Assembly (NCBI GenBank): GCA_026129335.1
Contig: JAHCIH010000007.1
Location: 1-64,000, forward strand
Length of the DNA: 64,000 nucleotides
DNA from: Anaerolineales bacterium
GTDB lineage: Bacteria > Chloroflexota > Anaerolineae > Anaerolineales > UBA11579
Direction of reading: 5' to 3'
The notes beneath the pieces were generated by a model, which ran no database searches, was not told the origin of the DNA, and was given only the letters and a program-made list of their open reading frames with translations. Shown here piece after piece: positions 9,557 through 17,902 of the stretch. Numbering within the stretch: the stretch's first letter is position 1; every line of letters begins with the position of its first letter. Position numbers and translations under genes: made by a program.

Positions 9557-10703
9557 ATTCCTTGAAAATATCCTCCAGCGGCGGCAGTTCGCCGCCGCAG
9601 TGCTGGCGGTACCAGGCCGCTTCGGCGGCGTGGTTCTCTCGGGCGAACTGCTGGGCAGCATCGCCGATCTGGGCGGTCTGCTCCAGGTTGAACACCGCGG
9701 CGGTGTCCCAGAAGCGCGGCAGCAGCAGCAGCGGCTCGCCGTAGCTGCGCTCTTCCTCGCCCTGAGGTATCCAATTGAACTGTATCGGACCGCGCGAATA
9801 CACCGTGAAGCCCAGTTCGAACCCGGCCTCGCGGGCCACCTCCAGGCCAGCGCGGGTGTAGTTGCCGCCCGGCCAGATGTAGGCAACCGGGGCGTAGCCG
9901 AAATGCTCCACCAGCGGGGGAATCGAGTCGGCGATCTCCTCGCGCACTTCGTCGATGGGGATGCTGCTGTTCAGGTAAATGTGGCGCAGCCCGTGGGACT
10001 GCACGTCGAAGTAGCCGGTATCGTGCAGGCGCACGATCCAATCCCAGAGCTTCTCTCCCGGCAGGCGGCCGCTGCGCTGGGCGCTGTCCGGGTGGGCGAT
10101 CCAGGCCAGGGTGGCCATCCAGCCATTCTCTTCGAGGACAGGGAGGAAGTGGTCTTCCGCAGTGCCCGGGCGGCGGTCGTCCAAAATCAGGATCATCGAG
10201 CGCGGCGGTATCTTGGCGTTGCTCTCGATGAAATCGAGCAGCTGTGGCACGGTGATCGTCTCGTAGCCCAGGCGCTGAGCCTGGCGCACCAACTGCTCGA
10301 ACATCACTTCGTTGATCGCCGAGGGATCCGTGGGCGCGGTGTTGCCCGGCAGGATGCTGTGGAACATGATCGGCGCCACCACGCTGCCGGGCAGCGCGCC
10401 GCGCGGGTCCCAGCGCTGTGCCAGATACTCGCAGTGGTCGCTGATGTAGGCCACCGGCTGCACGCCGGCGTGCAGCCGGGTGCTAAAGGCGGGCGGGGGC
10501 GGCAGGGTGGCCGCCAGCGTGGGCAGGGCGGTTGGCGATGGCGTGGCGCTGGGTTGCGCAGTGGCCCAGGTCGGAGGGAACGGCGTAGCGCTGGCAGTGC
10601 CCGTGGGGCTGGGCGGCTCGGGTGGCGCCGCGGGCGCCGGGGCGCAGGCCGCCAGGGCGAGCACGGCGAGCAGCGGCAGGAGTTTTGGGCGCAGAGAAAG
10701 CAT
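9555..10703 (-). CDS. Lipoprotein polysaccharide deacetylase (NodB-like)
   Basis: A 382-aa predicted secreted lipoprotein. The start at 10703 gives a clean signal peptide with lipobox LAAC (Cys20), followed by a Pro/Thr/Ala-rich linker to about residue 75. The carbohydrate esterase family 4 core is recognisable: motif 1 as ILILDDRRPG with Asp175/Asp176, motif 2 as SHGLRH (His237 and His241, metal ligands), and motif 3 as WPGGNY (277-282). It probably removes acetyl groups from a cell-envelope or extracellular polysaccharide; the substrate is unknown. A TATAAT on the minus strand (10713-10718) lies nine bases before the ATG, suggesting an almost leaderless mRNA. The longer upstream extension reads like non-coding sequence. 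Confidence 0.85.
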   Translation of the reverse strand: MLSLRPKLLPLLAVLALAACAPAPAAPPEPPSPTGTASATPFPPTWATAQPSATPSPTALPTLAATLPPPPAFSTRLHAGVQPVAYISDHCEYLAQRWDPRGALPGSVVAPIMFHSILPGNTAPTDPSAINEVMFEQLVRQAQRLGYETITVPQLLDFIESNAKIPPRSMILILDDRRPGTAEDHFLPVLEENGWMATLAWIAHPDSAQRSGRLPGEKLWDWIVRLHDTGYFDVQSHGLRHIYLNSSIPIDEVREEIADSIPPLVEHFGYAPVAYIWPGGNYTRAGLEVAREAGFELGFTVYSRGPIQFNWIPQGEEERSYGEPLLLLPRFWDTAAVFNLEQTAQIGDAAQQFARENHAAEAAWYRQHCGGELPPLEDIFKE

Positions 10704-10740
10704 CAAGCGGCGATTATAGCCCCTGCGCCGCCGGCAGATT

Positions 10741-11853
10741 TCAGGATTTTTGCACCGTGAAGTAAGTGTAGTGGTAGGCGATGCGGTCGTCTTGCAGGCC
10801 GAGCGAGTCCTTGCCGTCCAGCACACGGCCGGCGGAGGACTGCGCAGTCCAGGTCAGCGTACGGATGTTGCCCTCATGCGACTGGCCGGTAATCTCGAGG
10901 CGGGCTTCGGGCAGCTTCTCGCGCAGCAGCGAGTTGTACCAGCGCAGGATGCCCTCGGCGCCCTGGCGGGTGTGGCTGGCGTTCACGTGCACCCCACTGG
11001 GAGAATACAGCGCGGCCACCTTGACCGGGTCGTTGGAGTTGATCGCATCCCGGTAACGGATGGCGATATCCGGCTTATGCTCCACCACCGGGGCTTTCCA
11101 GGGGTAGTTTTTCACCGCATCCCACAGCACCGAATTATCGCGGCGGGCGTAATACCATTCCCAGTAGTTCGCCCCGGGCATGTCGTATTCACGCGCCGCA
11201 TCCATAAAATCGATGATCTGCTTCGGGGTCGGCTTCCAGGTGCCCTCCGGGTAGGCGCAGCCGGTGGGCAGAATCGGCCGCCAGACGCGCAGCGCCTGGT
11301 GCTCGCGCAGCGTGCGCAGCAACTGCTGGGCCGGGTTGGACGATTTAACCCAATAAACCTGCGGCATGTTGAAGTCGCTGTATTCCAGAAAAGTTTCGTA
11401 GGGAAACGGGCGGTGCATATTAGGGTAACGGAAAGTGCTCAGGGCGATGGGCGTGGTGGGCAGCCCGGCGCGCAGCTCTTCCATGTAGCGCCCGGCGACC
11501 ACATCCATCTTGGGGGCCTTGAACTCGATCTCGGCATTGACCACGAAGCCTGGCAGGTCGAACTGGCGCACGCGCTTGACCGCCATGCGTGCCTCGGCCA
11601 GCGCGTTGCGCCCGTAGACGTACTGCCAGCCCCAGGGCTGCACGCCGCGCTGGCGCAGCGCGGCGACCAGCGCGGGCACGCGGTCGAATTGGGTATCCCG
11701 GTCGACGTTGTAGGTGTATTCGCCGTCGGCGATCTTGATCAGCACATGGCTCATGCCGGCGTTCTTGGCCAACTCGGCGATGGCTTCAGGGTCGCCCCGC
11801 TCCACCCGGCTGATGATCCACAGGTACATTCCTTTGCCTTGCAGCATTTGCAT
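10741..11853 (-). CDS. Putative glycoside-hydrolase-like TIM barrel with C-terminal NTF2/SnoaL-like domain
   Basis: A 370-aa protein whose N-terminal ~250 residues resemble a hydrolase-type TIM barrel: the GMYLWIISRVERG start, alternating beta strands and helices, GFVVNAEIEFKAPK with acidic residues after a strand, and a NMPQVYW strand. The last ~115 residues (DAINSNDPVKVAALYSP onward) match the NTF2/SnoaL-like fold, usually a small binding or catalytic pocket. No signal peptide is seen, so it is probably cytoplasmic. The ATG at 11853 has an AGGGGG ribosome site; the longer ORF start lacks one. I cannot assign a substrate. It lies 50 bases downstream of the HD gene and may be co-transcribed with it. 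Confidence 0.55.
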   Translation of the reverse strand: MQMLQGKGMYLWIISRVERGDPEAIAELAKNAGMSHVLIKIADGEYTYNVDRDTQFDRVPALVAALRQRGVQPWGWQYVYGRNALAEARMAVKRVRQFDLPGFVVNAEIEFKAPKMDVVAGRYMEELRAGLPTTPIALSTFRYPNMHRPFPYETFLEYSDFNMPQVYWVKSSNPAQQLLRTLREHQALRVWRPILPTGCAYPEGTWKPTPKQIIDFMDAAREYDMPGANYWEWYYARRDNSVLWDAVKNYPWKAPVVEHKPDIAIRYRDAINSNDPVKVAALYSPSGVHVNASHTRQGAEGILRWYNSLLREKLPEARLEITGQSHEGNIRTLTWTAQSSAGRVLDGKDSLGLQDDRIAYHYTYFTVQKS

Positions 11854-11903
11854 AGCCCCCTGGTAGCAAGTTTTGTGCCCAAAACCGGCTGGATGCCGGT
11901 GAG

Positions 11904-12476
11904 TTAGCCGTCCGGCTGGCCTTCCAAACCCAACTCGGCGGCGTTGGCCTGCATGGCCGCCAGCACGTTGGCGGCGTGTTCCCACAACTCCACGCCGAAT
12001 TCGCCGGCGCCGTCTTCAATCTCCTGGCGGTTGGCCCCGGCGGCGAACGCCTTGTCTTTCCATTTGTTCTTGATCGATTTCACGGTCACATCGCCGATCG
12101 CTTTGGAGGGGCGCACCAGCGTCACGGCGATGATCAGCCCGGTGATCTCGTCGCAGGCATACAGCGCTTTTTCCATGCGGCTGCTGCGGGGTACGCCGGT
12201 GTGGTTGGCATGGCTGAGGATGGCCTGCACGACCACATCGGGCACCCCGCGTTCGCGCAGCATCGGCGCGCCGGACTGCGGGTGGTTCTCCAGCGTGGGA
12301 TGGATCTCCCAGTCGAAGTCGTGCAGCAGGCCGGCGAGCCCCCAGGTCTCTTCGTCTTCGCCGTACAGGCGGGCGTAGTGGCGCATGGCGGTCTCCACGG
12401 CCAGCATGTGGCGCAGCAGGCCATCGTTCTTGACGAATTCACGCACGATATCGAGAGCTTCCTGGCGAGTAGTCAT
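11904..12476 (-). CDS. HD-domain phosphohydrolase family protein
   Basis: A 190-aa cytoplasmic protein with a compact HD domain: the metal-binding pair is in GLLHDFDWE, preceded by RHMLAVETAMRHYAR and followed by the ILSHANHTG His-rich segment. Small stand-alone HD proteins of this type are metal-dependent phosphohydrolases, often acting on nucleotides, but nothing here fixes the substrate. The ATG at 12476 is preceded by AGGA and by a TAGAAT -10-like box, while the longer ORF start reads through a GC hairpin, so I chose the internal ATG. The family assignment is good; the specific function is unknown. Confidence 0.75.
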   Translation of the reverse strand: MTTRQEALDIVREFVKNDGLLRHMLAVETAMRHYARLYGEDEETWGLAGLLHDFDWEIHPTLENHPQSGAPMLRERGVPDVVVQAILSHANHTGVPRSSRMEKALYACDEITGLIIAVTLVRPSKAIGDVTVKSIKNKWKDKAFAAGANRQEIEDGAGEFGVELWEHAANVLAAMQANAAELGLEGQPDG

Positions 12477-12505
12477 GGCGTATTCCTGTCGGTTGGCGAT
12501 TCTAA

Positions 12506-12531
12506 CATCCCGCCCCTTGCGGGGCGGGATG
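12506..12531 (-). other. Perfect GC-rich hairpin between phnE and the HD gene
   Basis: An 11-base-pair perfect inverted repeat (12506-12516 with 12521-12531, four-base loop). It lies just after the phnE stop in the direction of transcription but lacks a T tract, so it is either a weak terminator or an mRNA-stabilising end. Confidence 0.5.
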
Positions 12532-12560
12532 GTTGGGCACAGCGTCAAGTCCGGCGATGC

Positions 12561-14399
12561 TTAGGTGTAGCGTTCACGCACCACGGAACTGATATAGTCC
12601 AGCGTGGCCACGACCACGGCGATGGCGACCATCTGCGTGCTGGCTCCGCGGTAGTTGAGCAGGTTGATGTTCTGCTGCAGCAGGAAACCGATACCGCCGC
12701 CCCCCACAAAACCGATGATGGTGGACATGCGCACGTTGATATCCCAACGATACAGGGTGTAGGCGATGTACGGCGGGATGATCTGCGGCACCACTGCATA
12801 GACGATGGTCTGCAAGCTGTTGGCCCCGGTGGCCTGCAAGGCCTCCATCGGGCCGGAAGAAATGCTCTCCACCTGCTCAGAGTAGAGCTTGGCCAGGCTG
12901 ACGATGGTGTGCAAGCCCAGGGCGAGCATGCCGGCGAAGGGGCCAATGCCCACAGCGATCACGAAGACGATGGCCATCACCAGCGCTTCAATCGAGCGCA
13001 GCGCATTGAGGATGGTGCGGATGACGTAGTAGAGCGCAATGCCGACCCCGAGCGTGGCCTTGGGTTGGGTCAGCACGGCCAGTAGGACACCCGCGGCGGC
13101 GCCGATGATCGCCGGCCACCACAGCGTAGCTACGGGGTTGCCGAACTGATAGACCCACTCTGCGAAGGCGCCGAAGAGCGCAGCCAGCACGGCGCCGGCC
13201 AGACCGGCGAGCACGATGTTCATCGTCTTCACCGCGGCCTCAGGCAGCCGTTCGGTGGCTTGCTGGCCCACCCGGGCGAGCAAGCCGCCCAACGCCCCGC
13301 CGCCCATCAGTGCGGCAATCGTGGGCACCAACAGATCCAGGATGCCGCCGAGGCGGAACAGGAAGTTGCCCATAAAGGCAACGCCGGAGAACTGCCTTGC
13401 GAGTTGCGGGCCGAGCGTACTCATCGCCCCGGCCAGGGCGTACAGAGCATAGATACCCAAGGCGGCGATGCCCAGCAGCACCAGGTTGCGCACAATCTGC
13501 AAGGCTCGCGTCGGCGGCTCGGCATCCTCCACCGGCACCGCCCAACGGAAAGCGAAGTTGGCGATGATCGGCACCACCACCACGCTAGCCAGGGCGATGG
13601 GCAGCACGCTGACATATTGTTGAGTGAAGCCGCCAATCCAGGCGGCCACCTGGTAGGCCAGGTAGATGCCGGCCAACCAGCCGATAACATTAAGGGCAAT
13701 GCTGGCGATGGGGCTGCGCACCGGCTTCATCAGGTTACGCGCCGCGGTAAAGCTGATCGGCACAGCCAGCACGGTACCAATCGTGGTGGCTAGCAGAGCC
13801 ATGAAGACGGTTTCAACGATCCGGTCCCAGGTGTCTTTGGCATTCTGGGTGAAGTAAGGTGCGCCCTCGTTCTGCCGCATGATTACACGAATGTACTGCA
13901 CGTCCTCGCTCTCGCGGTTGGGCAGCGTGAAATCCATTGAAAAATTTCCCTGGGCGTCTGTGTTCGCAAAAAGCTGCCCAAGCCCAACTGGGTTCTCAGG
14001 GTCGCTGCCAGGGACGAAGCGCAGCGGGCCTTCGGCATTCGGCATAAAGTTAAAGCCCTCCACGCGCACCACATCACCGGGCGAGCCACACGCGGGCGTA
14101 ACGGTGATGTAGCCGCCGCTTCGAGGATCGCCCAAGTCTTCAGGAACGCCCCCCGCCGGGCAGGGAACGTATATGGGCGTGACGCGCGGCTCCAAGACCT
14201 GATCGTATTCCAGCAGGTCGGGGCGGAACAGGGCGCGCAGCACGCGCACCATGCTTTCCTGGCGGCGTTCACTTTGCAATTCGCCCAGGTTCACCCGGGT
14301 CACTTCTGCGCCATAGGCGTAAACCACAATCCCGAGCAAAACGGCCAGGCCAAGGGTGAGAGATTTCCAGATGTTGGGTTTCCTGTTGTCCTTGTCCAT
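12561..14399 (-). CDS. phnE: Phosphonate-type ABC transporter permease, enlarged
   Basis: The membrane-spanning subunit of a PhnCDE-type importer. At 612 aa it is more than twice the usual ~260-280. After an N-terminal helix (about 13-32) comes an extracytoplasmic region of ~160 residues with a short IPT/TIG-like beta segment (GSPGDVVRVEGFNFMP). Typical PhnE sequence starts at WDRIVETVFMALLATTIG. It is then interrupted by about 200 residues of extra hydrophobic segments, and resumes at YYVIRTILNALRSIEAL with the ATPase-docking EAA loop (EQVESISSGPMEALQATGA). It lies four bases after phnC. It should move phosphonate, phosphite or phosphate across the membrane; which ligand is not shown. Confidence 0.85.
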   Translation of the reverse strand: MDKDNRKPNIWKSLTLGLAVLLGIVVYAYGAEVTRVNLGELQSERRQESMVRVLRALFRPDLLEYDQVLEPRVTPIYVPCPAGGVPEDLGDPRSGGYITVTPACGSPGDVVRVEGFNFMPNAEGPLRFVPGSDPENPVGLGQLFANTDAQGNFSMDFTLPNRESEDVQYIRVIMRQNEGAPYFTQNAKDTWDRIVETVFMALLATTIGTVLAVPISFTAARNLMKPVRSPIASIALNVIGWLAGIYLAYQVAAWIGGFTQQYVSVLPIALASVVVVPIIANFAFRWAVPVEDAEPPTRALQIVRNLVLLGIAALGIYALYALAGAMSTLGPQLARQFSGVAFMGNFLFRLGGILDLLVPTIAALMGGGALGGLLARVGQQATERLPEAAVKTMNIVLAGLAGAVLAALFGAFAEWVYQFGNPVATLWWPAIIGAAAGVLLAVLTQPKATLGVGIALYYVIRTILNALRSIEALVMAIVFVIAVGIGPFAGMLALGLHTIVSLAKLYSEQVESISSGPMEALQATGANSLQTIVYAVVPQIIPPYIAYTLYRWDINVRMSTIIGFVGGGGIGFLLQQNINLLNYRGASTQMVAIAVVVATLDYISSVVRERYT

Positions 14400-14403
14400 G
14401 TCC

Positions 14404-15156
14404 TCAACCTACCCGCTCGGCATCTTTGCCGTAGATTTCCTTGAACTTGGCATCGTCGATCTTCTTGGGTTCGCCCTCGAAGACCAGCTTGCCCTGGTTA
14501 AGCGCCACAACATGGTCGGCATAACGGTGCACCAGGTCCAAAAAGTGCAGCGAGCAGATCACGGTGACTTTGTCTTCCTGATTGATCAATTCCAAATACT
14601 TCATAATGCTGTGGGCCAGCACGGGGTCCAGGCTGGCCACCGGTTCGTCAGCCAGCAGGATGCTGGGGTCCTGCATCAGCGCCCGGGCAATGCCCACGCG
14701 CTGCTGCTGCCCGCCGGAGAGCTCATCGGCGCGCACGTTGGCCTTGTCGGCAATGCCCACCCGCTCCAGCTGGCGAATTGCGTTTTCGACATCTTCTTTG
14801 GGGAAATGATTGATCAGGCTGAAAGCGGGGTTGATGTAGCCCAACCGTCCCGCCAATACATTGGTCAACACGCGGGAGCGATTGACCAGGTTGAAGTGTT
14901 GAAAGATCATCCCAATTTTGCGGCGCATGCGGCGCATTTCTTCGGGGGAGAGCGAAACCAAATCCACACCATCCCAAAGGATTTGCCCACTGGTTGGCTC
15001 GATCAGCCGGTTAATACAGCGCAATAAAGTCGATTTGCCGGAACCACTCAGGCCGATAACTGCCAGGAACTGGCCGTCCGGGATGTCAAAGCTCACGTCA
15101 TCAAGGGCAACCACCCCACTGTCATACACCTTGGTCAGGTTTCGGATCTGTAGCAT
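14404..15156 (-). CDS. phnC: Phosphonate-type ABC transporter ATP-binding protein
   Basis: A 250-aa ATPase of the PhnC family. Walker A is GLSGSGKST (about residues 33-41), the signature is LSGGQQQRVGIARAL, and Walker B is ILLADEPVASLDP. Family features such as LRCINRLIEPTSGQI and MIFQHFNLVNRSRVLTNVL are clear. It drives import together with PhnE, whose start lies four bases beyond its stop. It is separated from phnD by an intrinsic terminator, and a TATAAT (minus strand, 15203-15208) about 50 bases upstream may serve phnC-phnE. Confidence 0.95.
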   Translation of the reverse strand: MLQIRNLTKVYDSGVVALDDVSFDIPDGQFLAVIGLSGSGKSTLLRCINRLIEPTSGQILWDGVDLVSLSPEEMRRMRRKIGMIFQHFNLVNRSRVLTNVLAGRLGYINPAFSLINHFPKEDVENAIRQLERVGIADKANVRADELSGGQQQRVGIARALMQDPSILLADEPVASLDPVLAHSIMKYLELINQEDKVTVICSLHFLDLVHRYADHVVALNQGKLVFEGEPKKIDDAKFKEIYGKDAERVG

Positions 15157-15202
15157 GATTCTCCTGTCCTCAGGGTCTGGCTTGGGCGTCCTGAGCGGGG
15201 GA

Positions 15203-15208
15203 ATTATA
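15203..15208 (-). promoter_or_regulatory. Candidate -10 box for phnC-phnE
   Basis: The minus strand reads TATAAT here, 46 bases before the phnC start and directly after the phnD terminator. No good -35 is seen (TTTATC at a 17-base spacing), so support rests on the -10 and its position. Confidence 0.35.
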
Positions 15209-15236
15209 AAGGGAAACGCTGCATTGATAAATAGAC

Positions 15237-15269
15237 AAAAAAAGAGCAGGGCGTTTGCCCTGCTCTTTT
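15237..15269 (-). terminator. Intrinsic terminator between phnD and phnC
   Basis: A 13-base-pair perfect stem (15240-15252 with 15257-15269, loop of four) is followed on the minus strand by seven T. It should stop most transcripts after phnD, making the binding protein more abundant than the ATPase and permease. Confidence 0.88.
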
Positions 15270-15291
15270 GTTACAGCTTACCGGGGTCGAC

Positions 15292-16422
15292 TTAGCGGAA
15301 ATCGTCCAAGGTCTGGCCGGTCACAGCCAGCAGACCGCGGATGATATCGTACGTCGCATCGTTTGCCGGGAAGATGCCGGACCAGTCGTAGAAGTCGGGG
15401 TTCCCGATCGAGTCATGCCATTCCGGTGTAGCGGAGAAGGCGATCAGCGCAGCTTCGATCTGGGCACGCAGGTCGGCCGGGAATTCCGGACCGAAGGACA
15501 GCGTGTCGTTGGGGATCTCGTCCGACAGACCCAGGATACGCACCTGCTGAGCTACATCCGGGGCCTCGGTGCGGATGTTGGCGCGCGCATCCGTGATGCG
15601 CCAACCTTCGCACAGCAAGCGGCTACCATCTTCGCTGGGGCCGCAGGCATCGATCACATCGGCGGGAACGTCGTACATGTCAGGCGTCACCCGGCCGGCC
15701 TGCCAATCCTCGTAACTCCAGGCGGGTTCGCCATCCGGATTGAGGGGCACGGAGTAGAAAGTAGTGCCGAAGTCCACCGAGCCGTTGTACACGGCCTGAG
15801 CGGCTTGGTTGTGGCCGCCGGTCTCGGTCGCCTCACCCGCGCTGACGCCCAAGTTGTTCAGGGTCACGAGGGGGAACAGGTAGCCCGAGGTGGAGGACAG
15901 GGTGCCGTAGCCCCAGGAAGCGCCGTCCAGGTCTTCCAGGGTCTGGTATTCGCTGTCGCGCGCGACCAGGAACTGAGCCCAGTAGACCGGGAAGCCGAAG
16001 CGGACGGCCATAAAGGCTACGTCCACACCGCAGAGGTCATTGGCCAACACGTAGCCCAAGGCGGGGATGAAGCCCATAGTGTTGTCCGGAGAGGCGCACA
16101 TCTCCTCGATGGTGGCCGCATAGGAGGTGGGCACATCCACCGTGAAGTGCAGGCCGGTGGCATCCGCCAAAGCCTGGGCCATCACCTCACCACCAGTGAT
16201 GATCACCGTGGCGTCCGTGGAGGGCACAAACAGGACTTTGATGGGGTTCTCGGCGGTGCCGATGTTGTGGGAGGGCTCTTCAACTTCAGGTTCTTCTACG
16301 GGGGGAGCTTCAACTTCAGGTTCTTCTACGGGGGTCTCCGCGGCAGGCGGAGCACCGCAGGCGCTCAACAGGATGGCAGTGATGACCATCAAACTGAGCA
16401 AGAGGGTGAGGCGATTGCGCAT
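15292..16422 (-). CDS. phnD: Phosphonate/phosphite-type substrate-binding lipoprotein
   Basis: A 376-aa solute-binding protein of the PhnD family. The signal peptide ends at a lipobox (LLSAC), followed by an acidic Pro/Glu/Val linker. The mature domain shows PhnD hallmarks: the KVLFVPSTDATVI start, the MGFIPALGYVLAN segment, and DLDGASWGYGTLSSTSGYLFP before the hinge. It captures ligand outside the membrane for PhnE/PhnC. The ATG at 16422 is preceded by AAGGAGAG; the longer ORF start lacks that. It is the first gene of the operon and is divergent from folC. Confidence 0.9.
   Translation of the reverse strand: MRNRLTLLLSLMVITAILLSACGAPPAAETPVEEPEVEAPPVEEPEVEEPSHNIGTAENPIKVLFVPSTDATVIITGGEVMAQALADATGLHFTVDVPTSYAATIEEMCASPDNTMGFIPALGYVLANDLCGVDVAFMAVRFGFPVYWAQFLVARDSEYQTLEDLDGASWGYGTLSSTSGYLFPLVTLNNLGVSAGEATETGGHNQAAQAVYNGSVDFGTTFYSVPLNPDGEPAWSYEDWQAGRVTPDMYDVPADVIDACGPSEDGSRLLCEGWRITDARANIRTEAPDVAQQVRILGLSDEIPNDTLSFGPEFPADLRAQIEAALIAFSATPEWHDSIGNPDFYDWSGIFPANDATYDIIRGLLAVTGQTLDDFR
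16278..16334. repeat. Two-copy 30-bp period repeat inside the phnD linker
   Basis: A 27-base block (16278-16304) is repeated exactly at 16308-16334. It encodes the duplicated VEEPEVE-type acidic linker after the lipobox, a length-variable tether prone to slippage. Confidence 0.85.
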
Positions 16423-16552
16423 GTTTCTCTCCTTAAGATTTTGGGGATGCTTGCTGCCCAATGATACTTTAGAAAAGGCTGCGAGTACCTTAAAAGTTAT
16501 TTATAGGGCTCCACTTAACAACCCGACAGTTTTTTGAAGATGGCGGACAAGC

Positions 16553-16558
16553 TACAAT
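16553..16558 (+). promoter_or_regulatory. -10 box of folC, leaderless type
   Basis: TACAAT ends six bases before the folC ATG, so transcription would begin at or next to the start codon. No Shine-Dalgarno site precedes folC. Confidence 0.5.
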
Positions 16559-16564
16559 CAGCCG

Positions 16565-17866
16565 ATGCTGAACGAATACCTGGCCGCCTTGCCGGACCTG
16601 GGGGCACGTCACCAGGGCGGCATGCGCGCCGCCGATTTCAGCCTGGAACGTATCGCCACCCTGCTGGCGGCGCTGGGCGCCCCCCAGCAGGCCTACCCCG
16701 GCCTGCACATCGCCGGCACGCACGGCAAGGGCTCTGTGGCCGCTTTGAGCGCCGCGGCGCTCAAAGCGGCCGGCTATCGCGTGGGCAGCTTCACTTCGCC
16801 GCACCTCGAAGGGGCGCTGGCCGGCATCCGCCTGGACGGCGAGCCGGCTGACCCCGGTGCATTGGAAGCCAGTTTCGCCGAGATGCTGCCGCATTTGGTC
16901 GCCAGCGAAGACTGGACCCACTTCGAAGTGGTCACCGCCCTGGCCTTCCTGCACTTCGCCCGCGCCGCTGTAGGGGCCGCGGTCATCGAGGCCGGCCTCG
17001 GCGGCCGCGTGGATGCCACCAACGCCTGGACGCCCAGCGTCAGCGTAATCACCCCGGTGGATTTCGACCACACCAGCATCCTCGGCGACAGCTTGGCGCA
17101 GATTGCCGCCGAGAAGGCGGGCATCATCAAGCCCGGCGTGCCGCTGGTGATCGCGCCGCAAGCCCCCGAAGCCCGCCAGATCATCCTGCAGGCCGCCGCG
17201 GAGCACAACGCGGCGGTGAGCGAAGTGGGCACAGACCTGCTCTTTGACCTCGAGGGTTTTGACCTCAGCGGCCAGCAGATACGCGTCTGGTCTCCGGCGG
17301 ATCCGCCAGGGACCGTGTCGCTGCGCATCGGCATGCTGGGCCGCCACCAGGCGGCGAATGCCGCCACGGCCTACGCCGCGCTGGGGGCGCAGGCCGCAAC
17401 CGGCCTGCCTGTGCCCGGCGAAGCCATTCGAAATGGCTTCGCCGCGGCGCGCTGGCCGGGCCGCTTCGAACTGCTGCAAAGCGACCCGCCGCTCCTGCTG
17501 GATGCAGCCCACTCCCCCGGGGCGGCCCGGGCGCTGCGCGGAGCGCTGGACGATTATTTCCCCGGCCGCAGAGTGGTGCTGGTGCTGGGCGTTTCGGCGG
17601 ACAAGGACCTGGGCGGGCTGCTGGAGCCGCTGCGAGACCTGGTGGAGGGGGCCATCGCCACCCAGTCGGAGCACCCACGCGCCATGCCCGCCGGGGAGCT
17701 GCAGGCCCACCTGGCTCAGGCGGGCCTGGCCGCCCGTGCCGAAGCCGATGCCGGGGCGGCGCTGCGCGCCGCCTTGGGGGCGGTTGGCCCGGGGCAGTTG
17801 GTGCTGGTCTGCGGCTCGGTCTTCCTGGTGGATCAGGCCCGCGAGCTGCACCCGGCCCCAAAATAG
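16565..17866 (+). CDS. folC: Folylpolyglutamate synthase / dihydrofolate synthase
   Basis: A 433-aa Mur-ligase-family enzyme that adds glutamate to folates in the cytoplasm using ATP. The P-loop is GTHGKGSVAA (about residues 51-60), followed by GSFTSPHL, the EAGLGGRVDATNA motif, and the ITPVDFDHTSILG and EKAGIIKPG segments. The C-terminal glutamate ligase domain starts near LLDAAHSPGA. The N-terminal YPGLHI strand and overall length are normal for FolC. It is divergent from phnD and followed 36 bases later by a lipoprotein gene with its own -10. folD lies elsewhere in the window. The start is set by homology and by TACAAT six bases upstream. Confidence 0.96.
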   Translation: MLNEYLAALPDLGARHQGGMRAADFSLERIATLLAALGAPQQAYPGLHIAGTHGKGSVAALSAAALKAAGYRVGSFTSPHLEGALAGIRLDGEPADPGALEASFAEMLPHLVASEDWTHFEVVTALAFLHFARAAVGAAVIEAGLGGRVDATNAWTPSVSVITPVDFDHTSILGDSLAQIAAEKAGIIKPGVPLVIAPQAPEARQIILQAAAEHNAAVSEVGTDLLFDLEGFDLSGQQIRVWSPADPPGTVSLRIGMLGRHQAANAATAYAALGAQAATGLPVPGEAIRNGFAAARWPGRFELLQSDPPLLLDAAHSPGAARALRGALDDYFPGRRVVLVLGVSADKDLGGLLEPLRDLVEGAIATQSEHPRAMPAGELQAHLAQAGLAARAEADAGAALRAALGAVGPGQLVLVCGSVFLVDQARELHPAPK

Positions 17867-17902
17867 CCGCCAATTTCCGGCTGGATGGGCCATAATTTGC
17901 CC

